64,000 nt of DNA from Owenia fusiformis. Taxonomy: Eukaryota > Annelida > Polychaeta > Sabellida > Oweniidae. Location of the stretch: the NCBI GenBank assembly GCA_903813345.2, contig CAIIXF020000011.1, positions 13,933,754 to 13,997,753 of the forward strand, written 5' to 3'. Position 1 is the stretch's first letter; the number at the start of each line of letters is the position of its first letter. Positions 24,976 to 37,754 of the stretch are shown here, piece by piece. The translations under genes were made by a program, and so were the position numbers. The notes beneath the pieces were generated by a model. That model made no database searches. It worked only from the letters and a program-made list of their open reading frames with translations, and was not told the DNA's origin.

Positions 24976-26480
24976 ATAACCACACATAACTGAAGACATG
25001 ACTGCCAAGTTGATGTAAAACAAAACATTATAGTGAAAGAAGAAGCAAAAATTCAGAAATATAATTGTTCAAGGGATAATATAGTTCTAGGATGATAAAA
25101 CCTGATCAGGAAAACAATTTTAAATGACTTGAAAGAACAGATAACTTTTTCCGTGTTCACATGTTTGAAATCGGCCTGAACGATATAAGAGATAATAAAT
25201 GATTATATATACTCTATAACAGGAACAATCTTTTTGTTATCTAATATGGTTGCCATGGTAACCGATATATCACTAACACACATATCTGCACAAGTTATCA
25301 TTGAATGTATATAGGGTAAACTAGTAGCTTTCATTTAGTACAGTATTTATTATACTTTTATAATAAAGATTAGATTTTGAAACTCCATTTCAAGTTCCCT
25401 GTTTCATTATAAAGGTACATTTATCAGCACTTAGATTTTCAAATGAACAACTCCAGTAGACTACATTTATACTTTTCATAGTTATTATGCCTCATATTAT
25501 ATATCATAATGGAGCTATGATGTTAAATATTTATACTTTAATAAGATATCGTAAGTTAACCTCAATGATTTAATAAAATAATAGTTTGTATTGTTTAAAG
25601 TATTAAAAACCCATCCATTATTGAACAAAAAATTGGGTTATGACGTCACAGTTGATATGCAAATGAGCTAATTTGCATAATTTTGAACCAATCATAAACT
25701 TTATTCCTTAAGCTTTCATTTGGCGTTAATATCATCAAAATCGGATAAAAAATGACAGAGATATCTCTAATAATAGAAATAGTCCTCATTAACAGTGGTG
25801 AAATTCGGTTGCCATGGAAACGGGCGTCTAAAACATCATTGTCCCTCATTATGATTTAAAATATATATTTTTTCACTGAAGGCATATATAAACGAAGAGA
25901 TTAAGGTATGACACGTCCTTATATACTCTGAACTATTAATCTCCTCAAAATCTCATTTTCACTCCTCGTCTATAAATTCTTCTTTCAGTGGCTGTTAAGT
26001 ATTTATCAAGTATTTATTATCATTAATAGAATGTCAAACCCTCTTCATAACAAGTTTCTCCTCTGGTCGTCTTGGTAGAACCTTTGAGATAACTGGCCAG
26101 TTTGCACTAGTGTAGTGCTCCCTTTGTAACTTGGGGTATCTCTCTTTTAGGATGCTTTGTAGGTAGTGGGCTAAAAAGACAAGTCTGTTGATAGATACAA
26201 AATGAAACCTTTGTGATTATGGTTAAAATGAAATGAAATAATAAGTTGTTATTATTAATTAATTTGGATGAAAAATACATGAGTAATGTAGATTTGGAAG
26301 GAAATAATTTTTTCACTGAAGAAATGTGCTTAATTATATTTCTATTTGTTCAATAAAAGGATTAAAATCAATCATTCCTAGTTAAATGTGTTAGGAAGTA
26401 TTCACTTCAAGAAAAATTATTCCTAGTTAAATGTGTTCATTGAAAATTGAATTTTTCAATGAGATAAGATATGTACATAT

Positions 26481-26847
26481 TCACGCGGTCCTAACTTCGA
26501 ACGTTAATTTGAATTTTTGACCTACCGGATGTTTGAAAATCAAGGATTACGAGTCTCATACTCCACCATTTTTCTTCAAACTTTTCCATTCAAAGCAACA
26601 GAGTCCCTACTTCCAGCGGCATTTTGGTCCCCAGCTGTAAGAATGCCTTCTAACAGCTGGGGACCAAAACGCTGCTAGAACGAGGGTCTCTTTACAATAA
26701 AGTAATGCACTGACAGAAAGGCAATTTTGTTCTGCTTTTAATGGTATAAGTTTGAAAAACGGTGCAGTATGAGACTCGCAATCATTGATTTTCAAGCACC
26801 CGGTAGGTCAAAAATACAAATTAACAGTTGAAGTTAGGACCGCGTGA
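26481..26847. mobile_element. Foldback MITE in intron 2, unit 2 copy
   Basis: This is the orthologue of the 6506-6876 element, with TAT at 26478-26480 and 26848-26850. It sits in the same position next to the exon 2 donor. Confidence 0.85.
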
Positions 26848-28638
26848 TATTGTTTTTAACAGGAGGGCATCCATAAAACGAGTGTGTTCATTAGATTGGA
26901 GAAAGTGGGTCACAAGAGGATAATGTTCAGGTTTTACTTTACCTAGCTTATTTGACAGACCCAGTCCTTGGAAATCTTTGTGTATTCTACCAGCCTGCCA
27001 TGTTATGGAGGTGTCCCCATCTATAACATATGCCATCTCAAATCCCACCTTTAATAACATGGACTAATAAGTGGAGGAGTGGCTGTTTACTAAAATATCA
27101 TTGTATTATTCAGGAGGATCTCTCAATTTAAAAAAAGTAAAATCTTAGTCTTTTGATTAATTAGCATAATTAATTAAGAGATCTACAAGATATAGAAATG
27201 ATTCATAATGGTTATTGAAAAGAACAATCTTTTCGTTATTCATTGCATAAGAAATGTCAGGAAAATGTTTTAACTTACTATGCGTCCATCTACGATAGCC
27301 ACTCCTAGATTTCTCCTTGGGTCATTCAGATACTCATGATATTTCGAGGAAAGGTAGTCAAGACCATTATGAACATTTCTGTTAATGTCCAAGACAGCTT
27401 GATAGTCGCCTTGTGTAGCAATTCTACAAAGGACACCATCTACAGTGGCTGGTGCGGCTCTCCTTTCCTTCATAACTAGTTCTTCAAATGTATATTCTGC
27501 CCTTTAATTCTTAGATTGACTTGAAAAATATTTATGAGTAGCACACTGTAAACACTGAACAGGCATACAATTGTTAAGTGTGTGTACTTTGGCCGTCACT
27601 AGTAGTTATTATATACATCTAAATACAGTGTGACACAAAAATTTATTTTTGAATTTAGATTTCTTCCATTGCCATTATTTGAGTCATTTTTTGATCACTT
27701 TCATGCAAATTATCAATAATATATTTAATTCAATCAGTTTCATTGCATATTATTGGAAATAATGATGAATTGATTTGTTTTGATAAATATTGACATATTT
27801 TTTGAGTACTTTGGTAAAAGAATTGAAAAACAGAAAACAAATTTTCTAACCTGTTGAGGTAATGTAAATTATGCCTACCTTAGAAATGAAGATTCTATCA
27901 TAATTGATAAAGTTATTCCAAGGTAAGAGAGGTGCTTTTGTTTTGTGTCACCCTGATATGAACTTAACCTCATACTGCTTACAATGTTTTCATTGAAAGC
28001 CCAGTGCTCAGTGACTTGTCAAGCCATGTGTTTAAATTTTTTTCCCTTATTGCAAAAGATTTTATACAGTCTATCCTAAAAAATATGATTTTTTGCATTG
28101 GTTTTGCAGCTCTGACCTTTCAACTTCCATAAGCACCTGTCTTACTGTTTGTTTTTCAATCGATTCAATCATCTGCCTACCTGAAATTTTGAAATTGATG
28201 GGGGTGCCCAATTTCATTGAAAAAAGGCCTTTACTCAGCTGTTAAATATAGAATACATGTACACATTGTGTTCTGATTGGCATGGCACGTACAACTAGAA
28301 ACACTATATAAAATAACTATCTATACACCATCAATGCAAATATATGCTTTCTTCCATTCTGATCATAGCATCTTTCTGTTTTACCTTATGAAACACAGGG
28401 CTGAGAAGAAATGAGATGTCATGGTTTATCATGATGGCTTTCTTCGAGAATACATAATGCGGGCCCGGGAATGCAGGGTGTCACATTCATTGCAACACAC
28501 CTTGCAACAATGTCTTATGAGGGTAATTTCTTATATTGAGAAGTTTATCATCTATTGAAATTAAATACATGTAGCTACAAAAAGCGAATTTGTCGACATA
28601 TTATAAAGAAAACAATATTTACAACATGGTATTCTTAG

Positions 28639-29837
28639 CAAGGGCGTTACAATAACCGGGAATGTATCGGTTCGTGCAGTACTTTTTTATGACAGCGCCC
28701 TCTGTAGGTCACTGTGCTTAATAGCCTACAGTAATACGGGGTAGGATATTGGGAATTCGGTCAGTTTCTATCCGTCGATTACGCTATGAATTGAAGCAAG
28801 TGTGACCACTTTATCCACTTAAACAATTTGATAATTGATTAAATCTTTAAACAAAATCGATAAACACGTTATACACTTCCTATCTCCTTAGAAATTAGCA
28901 TGTATTTATGGATTATGTTTTCGAACAAGGCTCGACCCAGACCAATAGGGAAATCCTTATGCTAATTAGTATGACGTCATATTTTCCTGGGGAATCCTAG
29001 ATTTCAAAGGCTGAGTCTGTTATTGTGTCAAATGTAAACGCTCTTTTGCAGACAGAAAATTGACAGATTAGCTTTTAACTTTCAGCTTTGATTTTTAAAT
29101 ATTCTGTATTTCTACCGGACTTCTTGCTGAATATCATATAATGTTATAACTTGATTTAGACCATTGCCTGATTGATCATTCTGAAATTTTGATTGTGATT
29201 CATGATTGATTGGCAAGAAAAATAATTCCTATTGTTTTCCAGCGAAGTCAAAATGTTACAGCATGAGTTATAATGTCGAGTTTGCAAATGCATCATGTTA
29301 AATTCTGCTAGTGATTAGAAGTCCATGCACAAGCATACACATAAGAGACAAACACACCCAGGCTCCAGGCCATGGATGGAAATATAAAACTATTTAAGGC
29401 ACAAACTGGTATTTAATAGACCGATATGTAGTGTCTGCCATGTATTGAAGGTAAACCAATCTGCATTATTAATGTTACTTCTATCAATACATGGATTGTG
29501 CAATGGAAAAGCAATGGCACAATCAAAAATGTGCATATCAATCGTGAATATCTCTCGGTTCAAAGCTTATTTCCAACAGAATCGTGTCAAAATATGTGTC
29601 TGAGTAACAGTTATACATTATAAGATCGCAAACTCTTACCAATTATCAGCCGAATGGCTCATTTTCAACGAAATGTCCTTTAGACAACAGCCCTGGGTTG
29701 CGCCTGAGACCAAAAACTATTTCAATAGCCCTCCCCTAAATATATTGGATAATCACATTTATGCGTGCGCGCGCAGATCATCCACTGAACGAAACGCCAC
29801 TTCCCGCTGAAATCACCGGGTATTGATCTTTCCCTTG
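28639..29837. mobile_element. hAT-like non-autonomous element, 1.2 kb
   Basis: The ends begin CAAGGGCGTTACAATAACCGG and, on the complement, CAAGGGAAAGATCAATACCCG. TTCTTAG is duplicated at 28632-28638 and 29838-29844 (7 bp visible, 8 expected for hAT). Units 1, 2 and 4 show the empty site. No open frame of note was seen inside. Confidence 0.75.
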
Positions 29838-31529
29838 TTCTTAGTAGACTGTTCAATTTGGAATTTCGAAGCTTAGCCAAACATCAGCTTTCTAACAAAG
29901 ATCATCAAAAAAGGATTTTATTAAAGTCTTCCATGCAAATGAAGGTGCGAATTCACATTAACAAATTAAAATAAGAAATATGTTATCAAATGGTTAAATG
30001 CGCAAAATGTGTAGAAATGTTTTCCTTAATAATGTGTGAGGAGACCTTTCAAGCAATTTTCGAAAACGTAGTGAGAACAAGTTTGGTGTAGAGAGGCAGG
30101 GGAGGGGGATATCTCCCACCTCGGTCTCTAATACCTAGGCCACATATGCGCCGGGTGCCTGCCGATGAGTAGTCATCGGCCGATTTCTAAATCAGTTTCG
30201 ACAAAAATTATATAATTTGGCAATTTTAGTTACAAAACATGAAGGTACATTATGTAAAATTTTGAAGACAATTGGTGCATATTTAACAAAATACCAGCAC
30301 CAGTCCTATTACTTTTGGAACACCCTGTACGTCATCATTTCTGGCAATGTCTGGAGGTGATAAAAAACTAAAATGAATGATATACACATAATCACAAGTG
30401 AATCATCTATTAATACATCACTCTCATTTTAATAATGACAATTACTCAGATGCGAGAAGGTAGTTACCAGTTTCCCCACCAGGTGGCTGATTCGGGGGAA
30501 TTAACATGGCAGGGTATTACAAAATTCCCTTAAACTTGAATATGCATCAGTTTTAGTGGTTCTCTTTTCATATTACCCTTGTGTATCTGATAGTTATACA
30601 AATTAAAATATGTCCAGTAAAAGAAAATATTATCTGCCCAACACAAGAAAAGATATTTCTCTTTTTGTGGTTTTACAACATGGGGTCTATGGGGAATCTC
30701 CCCAACCTAGAAGTCACATTTTCAAAGAAAATTAAATTTTCAAAGTTGATAGACTCTTTTCAAAACCACATTTTTAAATGTAATTTGACATGTAGATTCC
30801 AAATATGACATCAGTTTGACTGAAACAGAATTTTTAATGACGTAAATCAAGATTATTTCTACTCGCATCTGGGCTATTCTAGATTTTGATTTATATCAAA
30901 AGTGTTCAATTCAACAGGTGCATTTGGATTTGTGAAATGCAACCTGTGTAAGGGTAAGTTATCTTATAAAGGTAAATGACATTCTATATAAGTTGCCCTA
31001 GTCATTCCACAGTTCCAGGTGTTATTTTGTGGAGCCCATGTCTTGCCACATCACACGAAGAAATGACTTTGACAAACCTTGGACATCTTTCTTTCAGTCC
31101 AAGGACTCTAAAATAACAAGAATTTGCATTGTCGGGAGCGTAAAATTGGTTATTTTGAATGCCGCCTCTTGTATTTTTCATCTGCCTCTTGTACACAAAG
31201 TTACTGAAACCACTGCTCTGGCTGCATTTTTGAATGCCTGTGGCGCAAGTCAATTGCTTAATATTTACATGTGTTATCTCCTGGTATCAAGAAAAAGATC
31301 AATAGGCCCTGCAAAGTGAATAACATGGTCACAAGTTTTCAACAAAAAGAGCTCATCCAAGCACTGCTGGGCTTCTTTTTCTTTTTCATGATACCATGGG
31401 GAGAAATCTTAATAAATTTTGCACAACTGACTTGCGCCACGGGGGGTTCATAAAATGCAGCCTAGATGACCATTTCAAAAGAGAGTATATTTAAATTGAG
31501 GTTTTTACAGTATTATTTGAACTATACTG

Positions 31530-34500
31530 TTACATCTTCGAAAGAAAATTTCTTGGTGGCAAACTTATTAGCAGAGCTAAATTCTCATCAGTCCTTTGAT
31601 TGGTCAACCCCATCTTGGTCACCACAAAATCTTTTATGGCTTGTTTATCAAGAGTCTCCGGCAATAGTATTGAGTAGGAAATATCTCTTTTCTGATCTAA
31701 TTGTGATATCAAAACTGCATGTTTCACAATATGATGTATGGCATCTTGTTCACTGTTACCATAGTAATCAGCGCGATATCTCAGTGCAGCGGGGCTATTT
31801 ATAATTGTCCCAAAACTTATTGATTCAACTTGCCCACTTTTATCCCTTGTTGCTACCATTGTGGAATCCTGTAGGAAGAGTGGGTAGTTTGATGCATACT
31901 GGATCATATATGGCTCCCAATTCGCTATGAGAAACCCTGTAGGGAATAAGCTAGACCAATCACAGTTCTTTAAGGCCACCACGCCTTCTTCAATACTGAG
32001 CACATGTATTTTCTTCAATGCGTCAATTAAGTCTTCCTGTTTCTTGGATTGGTTCTTTAGGATTTGGTTCAGGTCTGTTGGGTTTGTATCAAATGAGACT
32101 CTTGGCTGGAGATATAAAAAGGAAATAATATACATGTACATGTACAGTTCTTGATTCTTTTTTGAATGTACTGTGTATTAGTATTATAAATTTCAATATC
32201 AGAACAAATAAGGCCCGACTTAGGAAATATTAGGTCAATAATTAGACAATAGACATGGGATTGGGAGAGGCTCAAAATGTGAGGATTTTAGAGCAGAAAT
32301 GCAAGAAGAATTATAAAACTGAAAAGGTATTTCTTGAGTCAACTTCAAAGATGAAATTGATGATTTGACCATGGGCATTCAATAAACCCCATGATTTGAT
32401 TGAATATTATGTATTAAACAGTGGCGTAGCCAGGATTTGGTGACCGGAGGTTCTATTTTTATGTTATTCACAAATCCCCCCCCCCCCTTCATTAGGGTTC
32501 CTCAAATTATGCAATTTGTACAATCACACTACCTCCAAAAGTTTGGGAATCCTAACTAACCCATTGGATTATGTATTAAAGCATCTTTAGGTTTGAATGC
32601 TTATATGCATAATATGTAAAGAAAAAACTATTTTGGGAGGGGAAATATAATTCATTTTAGAACCTTCATTAAGTTAAATAGACAATTGAATTTGAATTTT
32701 ATTTAACAAAAATGATGTTTTTATTTACTGAAAGTAATAGGCTTTATCAAGAAACCTCTCCCATTGAAATAACACAGGACGTAAACATGATTTTAAAAAA
32801 TGACCTTGCAGCTTTGTAACTTTAATGTTCACAAAGTAAAATAAACAGGCAACCATGCAAAAAGTCAGACAACTTATAATTAATTTTCTGCATCAAAATA
32901 TATTTCTGTGAATCTTTTGCTGGATACATATCCTAAAATCTGATTTGCCCCGAATCCACCATTATTTCGATTGATTTCTGGAAGACCCTGGAGCATGATT
33001 TGTTTCCAAGGAATATCAACTATTTCGCACAATTTATTCTTTAACTTAAGCACTTTATCTAGGACAAAATAAATCACCTCATGCAATGGCTTATCATTGT
33101 TTTTCAAGAATTTTGTTGGAAGCCAGTTCGGATCAAATGCAATTAAGGTTATTGAAATTGACGCAAACACCCATATACTACGAAAGATCGTTCTTCTATG
33201 ATAACTTTTCACAAAGTTTACAAGAAGGAAGTTAACTATCCGGGATAGTCGTATTACTGATAAAAATATATATTATTCAAATAAGTGGGTCTAGATTATG
33301 CTTTGTTTTAAAAAGTTAAAAATATTTCTTTGGACGTCCCCGGAGCTCAGTGGTAAGTCCCCCGGAGCAGATCAACCGCAATTGATAATAAAAACGTTTT
33401 AGTGGATATAAATCATATACAAATACAAGCGACTGTTATTTTGTTAAGTTCAGACGGCTTGATAACAAATTAGGCCTTCATTATTTGAAGATTAATACCA
33501 TATGATTTTTCAATATTTTTTTTATTATATAATTTATTCGCTAAACATATCATGACATTAACAGGAAAATGGAGAGCAATTCAACTTGAACGATAACAAT
33601 TTGAATTCTATACAATCTCTTAGATGAGTGGAGTGTATCTGAAAAGACTAAATCATTTTTTGCAATGATTGATTTTCTTTGGAAAATTGATGGGTAAATA
33701 AATACTGAACAAATGGAAGAATGAATAAATTTGAACAAATGCTTGTGTTTATAAATGATATACGCTTTTAAATAATTCATTTCACAACGTTTTTAATTAT
33801 TTAACACAATTGATTTCGGGGACTTGCCAGCCCCAGGGACGTCCCAATAAATATTTTAAATTTTAATTGAAATAAAACAAAACAGAGATGTACGCATTTG
33901 AAAGAACATGTGTTTCATCAATATTACGACTATTCCAGATATTTATTCGTCAATGTTGTAAAAATCATTCGGAGTATGGGACGTCTGCATTGTTTTCAAT
34001 AACTTTCAATAACTTCGTATTGGACCAGAACTGGCTTAAAACAAAATTCCTACAAATGACTGATTTAGCCATTGCCAAAGATGGGTTATTTTGTCCAAGA
34101 AGAAGCAGCTTTTAAGTTAATTGTGCGAAATTATTGTTATTTCTAAATGTAGAATCTCAGGCTATGGGGTCTTCCCTTAAATCTCATCCAGTGCCTAAGG
34201 TTGCCAAACATTTTGAGGGAAGTGTAACTTCACTATGACATGTTTTTAACAAAATAAGGCTCTCGTGTTCACCATTAGCCTTGCCCCAAGTCGGTATTTT
34301 TTACTTTATCTGATCTTGAATTATTACCGCCTTGTTTAATCCGATACATCTCCACTGTTATTATGATAAATTATGCACCAACTAGTACGCGTGCCCTATA
34401 GCATTAGCCAATAGCGGTAGTCATACACAAAAATCAATAAATAAATCCACGTGTTCGCCATGCGGTTGTGAAGTTATATGCGGCATGCTTGCAGTCTGCA

Positions 34501-36586
34501 AATCCAGGTATCTCCCTTACAAATAAAACGCATTCACCAGAAAAATAATAACTTTTCATTATCCTTTTTACAGCATAACTATAAGTGTTTATATGTGAAC
34601 TGATCAGTCATCAACTTTCTGATATTAAATCGGTTCACTACATTCAAATTACTTTCAATTATATTTGGCAAATAAAACGTTTATCGATTTTGCGAGGGTC
34701 ATTTTCAGTTTTGTTGGCTGATGAAAGTAAAGCGAGGTAGGACTTCCCACAATGCTACTATCAAAGGTTCCGATACTAACTTGCTGATTGGAGCAAAATC
34801 AACAACTGTATTACCTCGTCTGTTTGTAACCTAAATTTAGACATTGAAAGATCGCGTGCTATTGGTCAAAATCACCGACATAAACAAACTGTCGGTAAAC
34901 CACGTGGCTTTCTCTTTGGTACAAGGCGGTCATAATAGAAATCAAGATAAGTAAAAGAGACCGACTTGGGGCAAGGCTAGTTCACCATATATATTAAATC
35001 ATTTACTGCTCATATATGTAGTTTTCAAATAGCACACTGTAGTAATTTAATATTTCTGGTTATATGCATTTTTCCGCAAAATGATATTTTGGGAAATCCT
35101 GACCGGGGGTTCTTTCGAACCCACCGAACCCCCGCTGCCTACGGCTATGATTAAAGCATGTGAAGTTAAATTCTTCTTTCAGTGGCTGTTAAGTATTTAT
35201 CAAGTATTTATTATCATTAATTGAATGTCAAGTAAGTGTACACACCCTCTTCATAACAAGTTTCTCCTTTGGTCGTTTTGATAGAACCTTTGAGATAAGT
35301 GGCCAGTTTGCACTGGTGTAGTGCTCCCTTTTTAACTTGGGGTATCTCTCTTTTAGGATGCTCTGTAGGTAGTGGCCTAAAAAGACAAGTCTGTTGATAG
35401 ATACAAAATGAAAACTTTGTGATTATTGTAAAAATGAAATGAAATAATAAGTTGTTATTATTAATTAATTTGGATGAAAAATACATGAGTAATGTAGATT
35501 TGGAAGGAAATAATATTTTCAATGAAAAAATGTGCTTCTCTCTTCATTGAAAATTGAATTTTTCAGTGTCAGATAAGATATGTACATATTCACGCGGTCC
35601 TAACTCCGACCGTTAATTTTAATTTTTGACCTACCAGATGTTTGAAAATCAAGGATTACGAGTCTCATACTGCATTGTTTTTCTTCAAACTTGTTCCATT
35701 CAAAGCAACAGAGTCCCTACTTCCAGCGGCATTTGGTCTCCAGCTGTAAGAAGGCCTTCTAACAGCTGGGAACCAAAACGCTGCTAGAAGGAGGGTCTCT
35801 TTACAATAAAGTAATGCACCGACAGAAAGGCAATTTTGTTCTGCTTTTAATGGTATAAGTTTGAAGAGGAACAGTATGAGACTCGCAATCATTGATTTTC
35901 AAGCACCTGGTAGGTCAAAAATTCAAATTAACAGTTGAAGTTAAGACAGCGTGATATTGTTTTTAACAGGAGGGCATCCATAAAACGAGTGTGTTCATTA
36001 GATTGGAGAAAGTGGGTCACAAGAGGATAATGTTCAGGTTTTAGTGTACCTAGCTTATTTGACAGACCCAGTCCTTGGAAATCTTTGTGTACTCTTCTAG
36101 CCTGCCATGTTATGGAGGTGTCCCCATCTATAACATATGCCATCTCAAATACCACCTTTAATAACATGGACTAATAAGTGGAGGACTGGTTGTTTACTAA
36201 AATATCATTGTATTATATTATTTAGGAGGATCTCTCAATTTAAAAAAAAGTAAAATCTTAGTCTTTTGATTAATTAGCATAATTAATTAGGAGATCTACA
36301 AGATATAGAAATGATTCATAATGGTTATTGAAAAGAACAATCTTTTCGTTATTCATTGCATAAGAAATGTCAGGAAAATGTTTTAACTTACTATGCGTCC
36401 ATCTACGATAGCCACTCCTAGATTTCTCCTTGGGTCATTCAGATACTCATGATATTTCGAAGAAAGGTAGTCAAGACCATTATAAACATTTCTGTTAATG
36501 TCCAAGACAGCTTGATAGTCGCCTTGTGTAGCAATTCTACAAAGGACACCATCTACAGTGGCTGGTGCAGCTCTCTTTTCCTTCAT
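31530..36586 (-). CDS. NAT16-like GNAT N-acetyltransferase, copy 3 (4 exons, intact)
   Basis: Exons are 36392-36586, 35968-36155, 35244-35376 and 31530-32105, with the same phases as copy 1 and 363 residues. The QGLGLS loop is kept. Differences from copy 1 include VVFEMAY for VGFVMAY, KGS for KDS in exon 3, and several exon 4 changes (NSPAALRYRADYY for NCPAALKYRADYY). The last acceptor is CTCCAG, a stronger match than the CTCAAG of copies 1 and 4. Intron 3 is enlarged to 3.1 kb by the 2.0 kb element and its nested MITE. No stop or frameshift was found, so this is probably functional. Confidence 0.72.
32419..35149. mobile_element. 2.0 kb inverted-repeat element (with 0.7 kb nested MITE), unit 3
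   Basis: The ends are CAGTGGCGTAGCCAGG and the complement of CATAGCCGTAGGCAGCG, with ATTAAA duplicated at 32413-32418 and 35150-35155. Subtracting the nested 704 bp MITE and its 9-bp TSD leaves 2,018 bp, exactly the length of the unit 4 copy. The two halves are diverged inverted copies: a minus-strand frame at 32880-33212 and a plus-strand frame at 33888-34115 share NWLxTKFL. Smaller GGACGTCCC arms lie at about 33333 and 33840. Confidence 0.8.
34276..34979. mobile_element. MITE with 9-bp TSD (Mutator or Merlin type), 704 bp
   Basis: Perfect terminal repeats TAGCCTTGCCCCAAGTCGGT and complement are flanked by GTTCACCAT (34267-34275, 34980-34988). The unit 4 copy of the host element shows the empty site. 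A 9-bp TSD suggests a Mutator-like or Merlin origin. It has no coding capacity. Confidence 0.9.
35590..35954. mobile_element. Foldback MITE in intron 2, unit 3 copy
   Basis: This is the orthologue of the 6506-6876 element at the same site. The right arm has a deletion and a CCGCGTGA-to-AGCGTGA change, so its hairpin is less perfect. Confidence 0.85.
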
Positions 36587-37555
36587 AACTAGTTCTTCAA
36601 ATGTATATTCTGCCCTTTAATTCTTAGATTGACTTGAAAAATATTTATCAGTACTTATTTATGAGTAGCACACTGTAAACACTGAACAGGCATACAATTG
36701 TTAAGTGTGTGTACTTTGGCCGTCACTAGTAGTTATTATATACATCTAAATACAGTGTGACACAAAAATTTAATTTTGAATTTAGATTTCTTTCATTGCC
36801 ATTATTTGAGTCATTTTTGATCACTTTCATGCAAATTATCAATAATATATATAATCCAATCAGTTTCATTGCATATTATTGGAAATAATGATGAATTGAT
36901 TTGTTTTGATAAATATTGACATATTTTTTAAGTACTTTGGTAAAAGAATTGAAAAACAGAAAACAAATTTTCTAACCTGTTGAGGTAATGTAAATTATGC
37001 CTACCTTAGAAATGAAGATTCTATCATAATTGATAAAGTTATTCCAAGGTAAGAGAGGTGCTTTTGTTTTGTGTCACCCTGATATGAACTTAACCTCATA
37101 CTGCTTACAATGTTTTCATTGAAAGCCCAGTGCTCAGTGAATTGTCAAGCCATGTGTTTAAATTTTTTCCCTTATTGCAAAAGATTTTGTACAGTCTATC
37201 CTAAAAAATATGATTTTTTGCATTGGTTTTGCAAGCTCTGACCTTTCAACTTCCATAAGCACCTGTCTTACTGTTTGTTTTTCAATCAATTCAATCATCT
37301 GCCTACCTGAAATTTTGAAATTGATGGGGGTGCCCAATTTCATTGAAAAAAGGCCTTTACTCAGCTGTTAAATATAGAATACATGTACACATTGTGTTCT
37401 GATTGGCATGGCATGTACAACTAGAAACACTATATACACTAATATAAAATAACTATCTATACACCATCAATGCAAATATATGCTTTCTTCCATTCTGATA
37501 CTCATAGCATCTTTCTGTTTTACCTGATGAAACACAGGGCTGAGAAGAAATGAGA

Positions 37556-37754
37556 CAGGCCCGTAGCCAGGGGGGGTTCGGGGGGTTTGGGCGAACCCCC
37601 CCCCCCCCTGGCCAAAATTTCTTTCAAAATCATGCAGTTTTTCACCATTCTGACTAATTTTTGAGTGATTTTTAGCCATTTTTGCCAAAGTGAACCCCCC
37701 CTAGAATTTTTTAGAAAAACGAACCCCCCTTGGAAAATTCTGGCTACGGGCCTG
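37556..37754. mobile_element. 199-bp MITE with perfect CAGGCCCGTAGCCAG ends
   Basis: The 15-bp ends are perfect inverted repeats and TGAGA is duplicated at 37551-37555 and 37755-37759. Units 1-3 show the empty site. The interior has runs of C and G. A diverged relative lies near 60322-60470. Confidence 0.88.

Larger units (their letters stand above)
16951..25972 (+). mobile_element. 9.0 kb TIR element of unassigned superfamily
   Basis: Inverted repeats of about 340 bp (16951-17295 and 25637-25972) start TAGGTGAGGAGTGAAA / TAGACGAGGAGTGAAA. A more diverged inverted match extends inward (about 17395-17460 with 25480-25550). TAA flanks both ends (16948-16950, 25973-25975), and the other units show the uninterrupted site. 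It carries a broken long gene and a 2 kb minisatellite. The 3-bp TSD and TAG ends do not match the usual signatures of hAT, piggyBac, Kolobok or mariner. Confidence 0.85.
16048..27473 (-). pseudogene. NAT16-like acetyltransferase copy 2, disrupted
   Basis: The equivalents of the four exons are 27279-27473, 26861-27048, 26038-26170 and 16048-16623. The last exon and the first two are open and match copies 1 and 3 closely. Exon 3 has a TAG at 26107-26109 where the other copies have CAG (Gln). A small deletion after position 26038 removes the GT donor used in the other copies. Intron 3 has also been expanded by the 9 kb transposon. A product would stop about 20 residues into exon 3, keeping only the GNAT half. 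The stop and the lost donor independently argue for a pseudogene. Confidence 0.78.
11214..28288. repeat. Tandem segmental unit 2 of 4
   Basis: After removing the 2.8 kb Transib-like element and the 9.0 kb element with their target duplications, about 5.25 kb remains, colinear with units 1, 3 and 4. It carries the pseudogene copy of the NAT16-like gene. Confidence 0.85.
28289..37413. repeat. Tandem segmental unit 3 of 4
   Basis: About 5.18 kb remains after removing a 1.2 kb and a 2.7 kb insertion with their target duplications. It is colinear with the other units and holds an intact NAT16-like gene. It lacks the Transib-like insertion. Confidence 0.85.

Noticed and set aside
16951-25972. Kolobok or piggyBac assignment of the 9 kb element
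   Set aside because: The left flank reads TTAA but the right reads ATAA, so only TAA is duplicated. No THAP domain or piggyBac-type DDD motif was seen.
33333-33385. tRNA-like stretch (GAGCTCAGTGGTAAG)
   Set aside because: No B box and no cloverleaf. The sequence is one arm of an inverted repeat whose partner is near 33820-33846.
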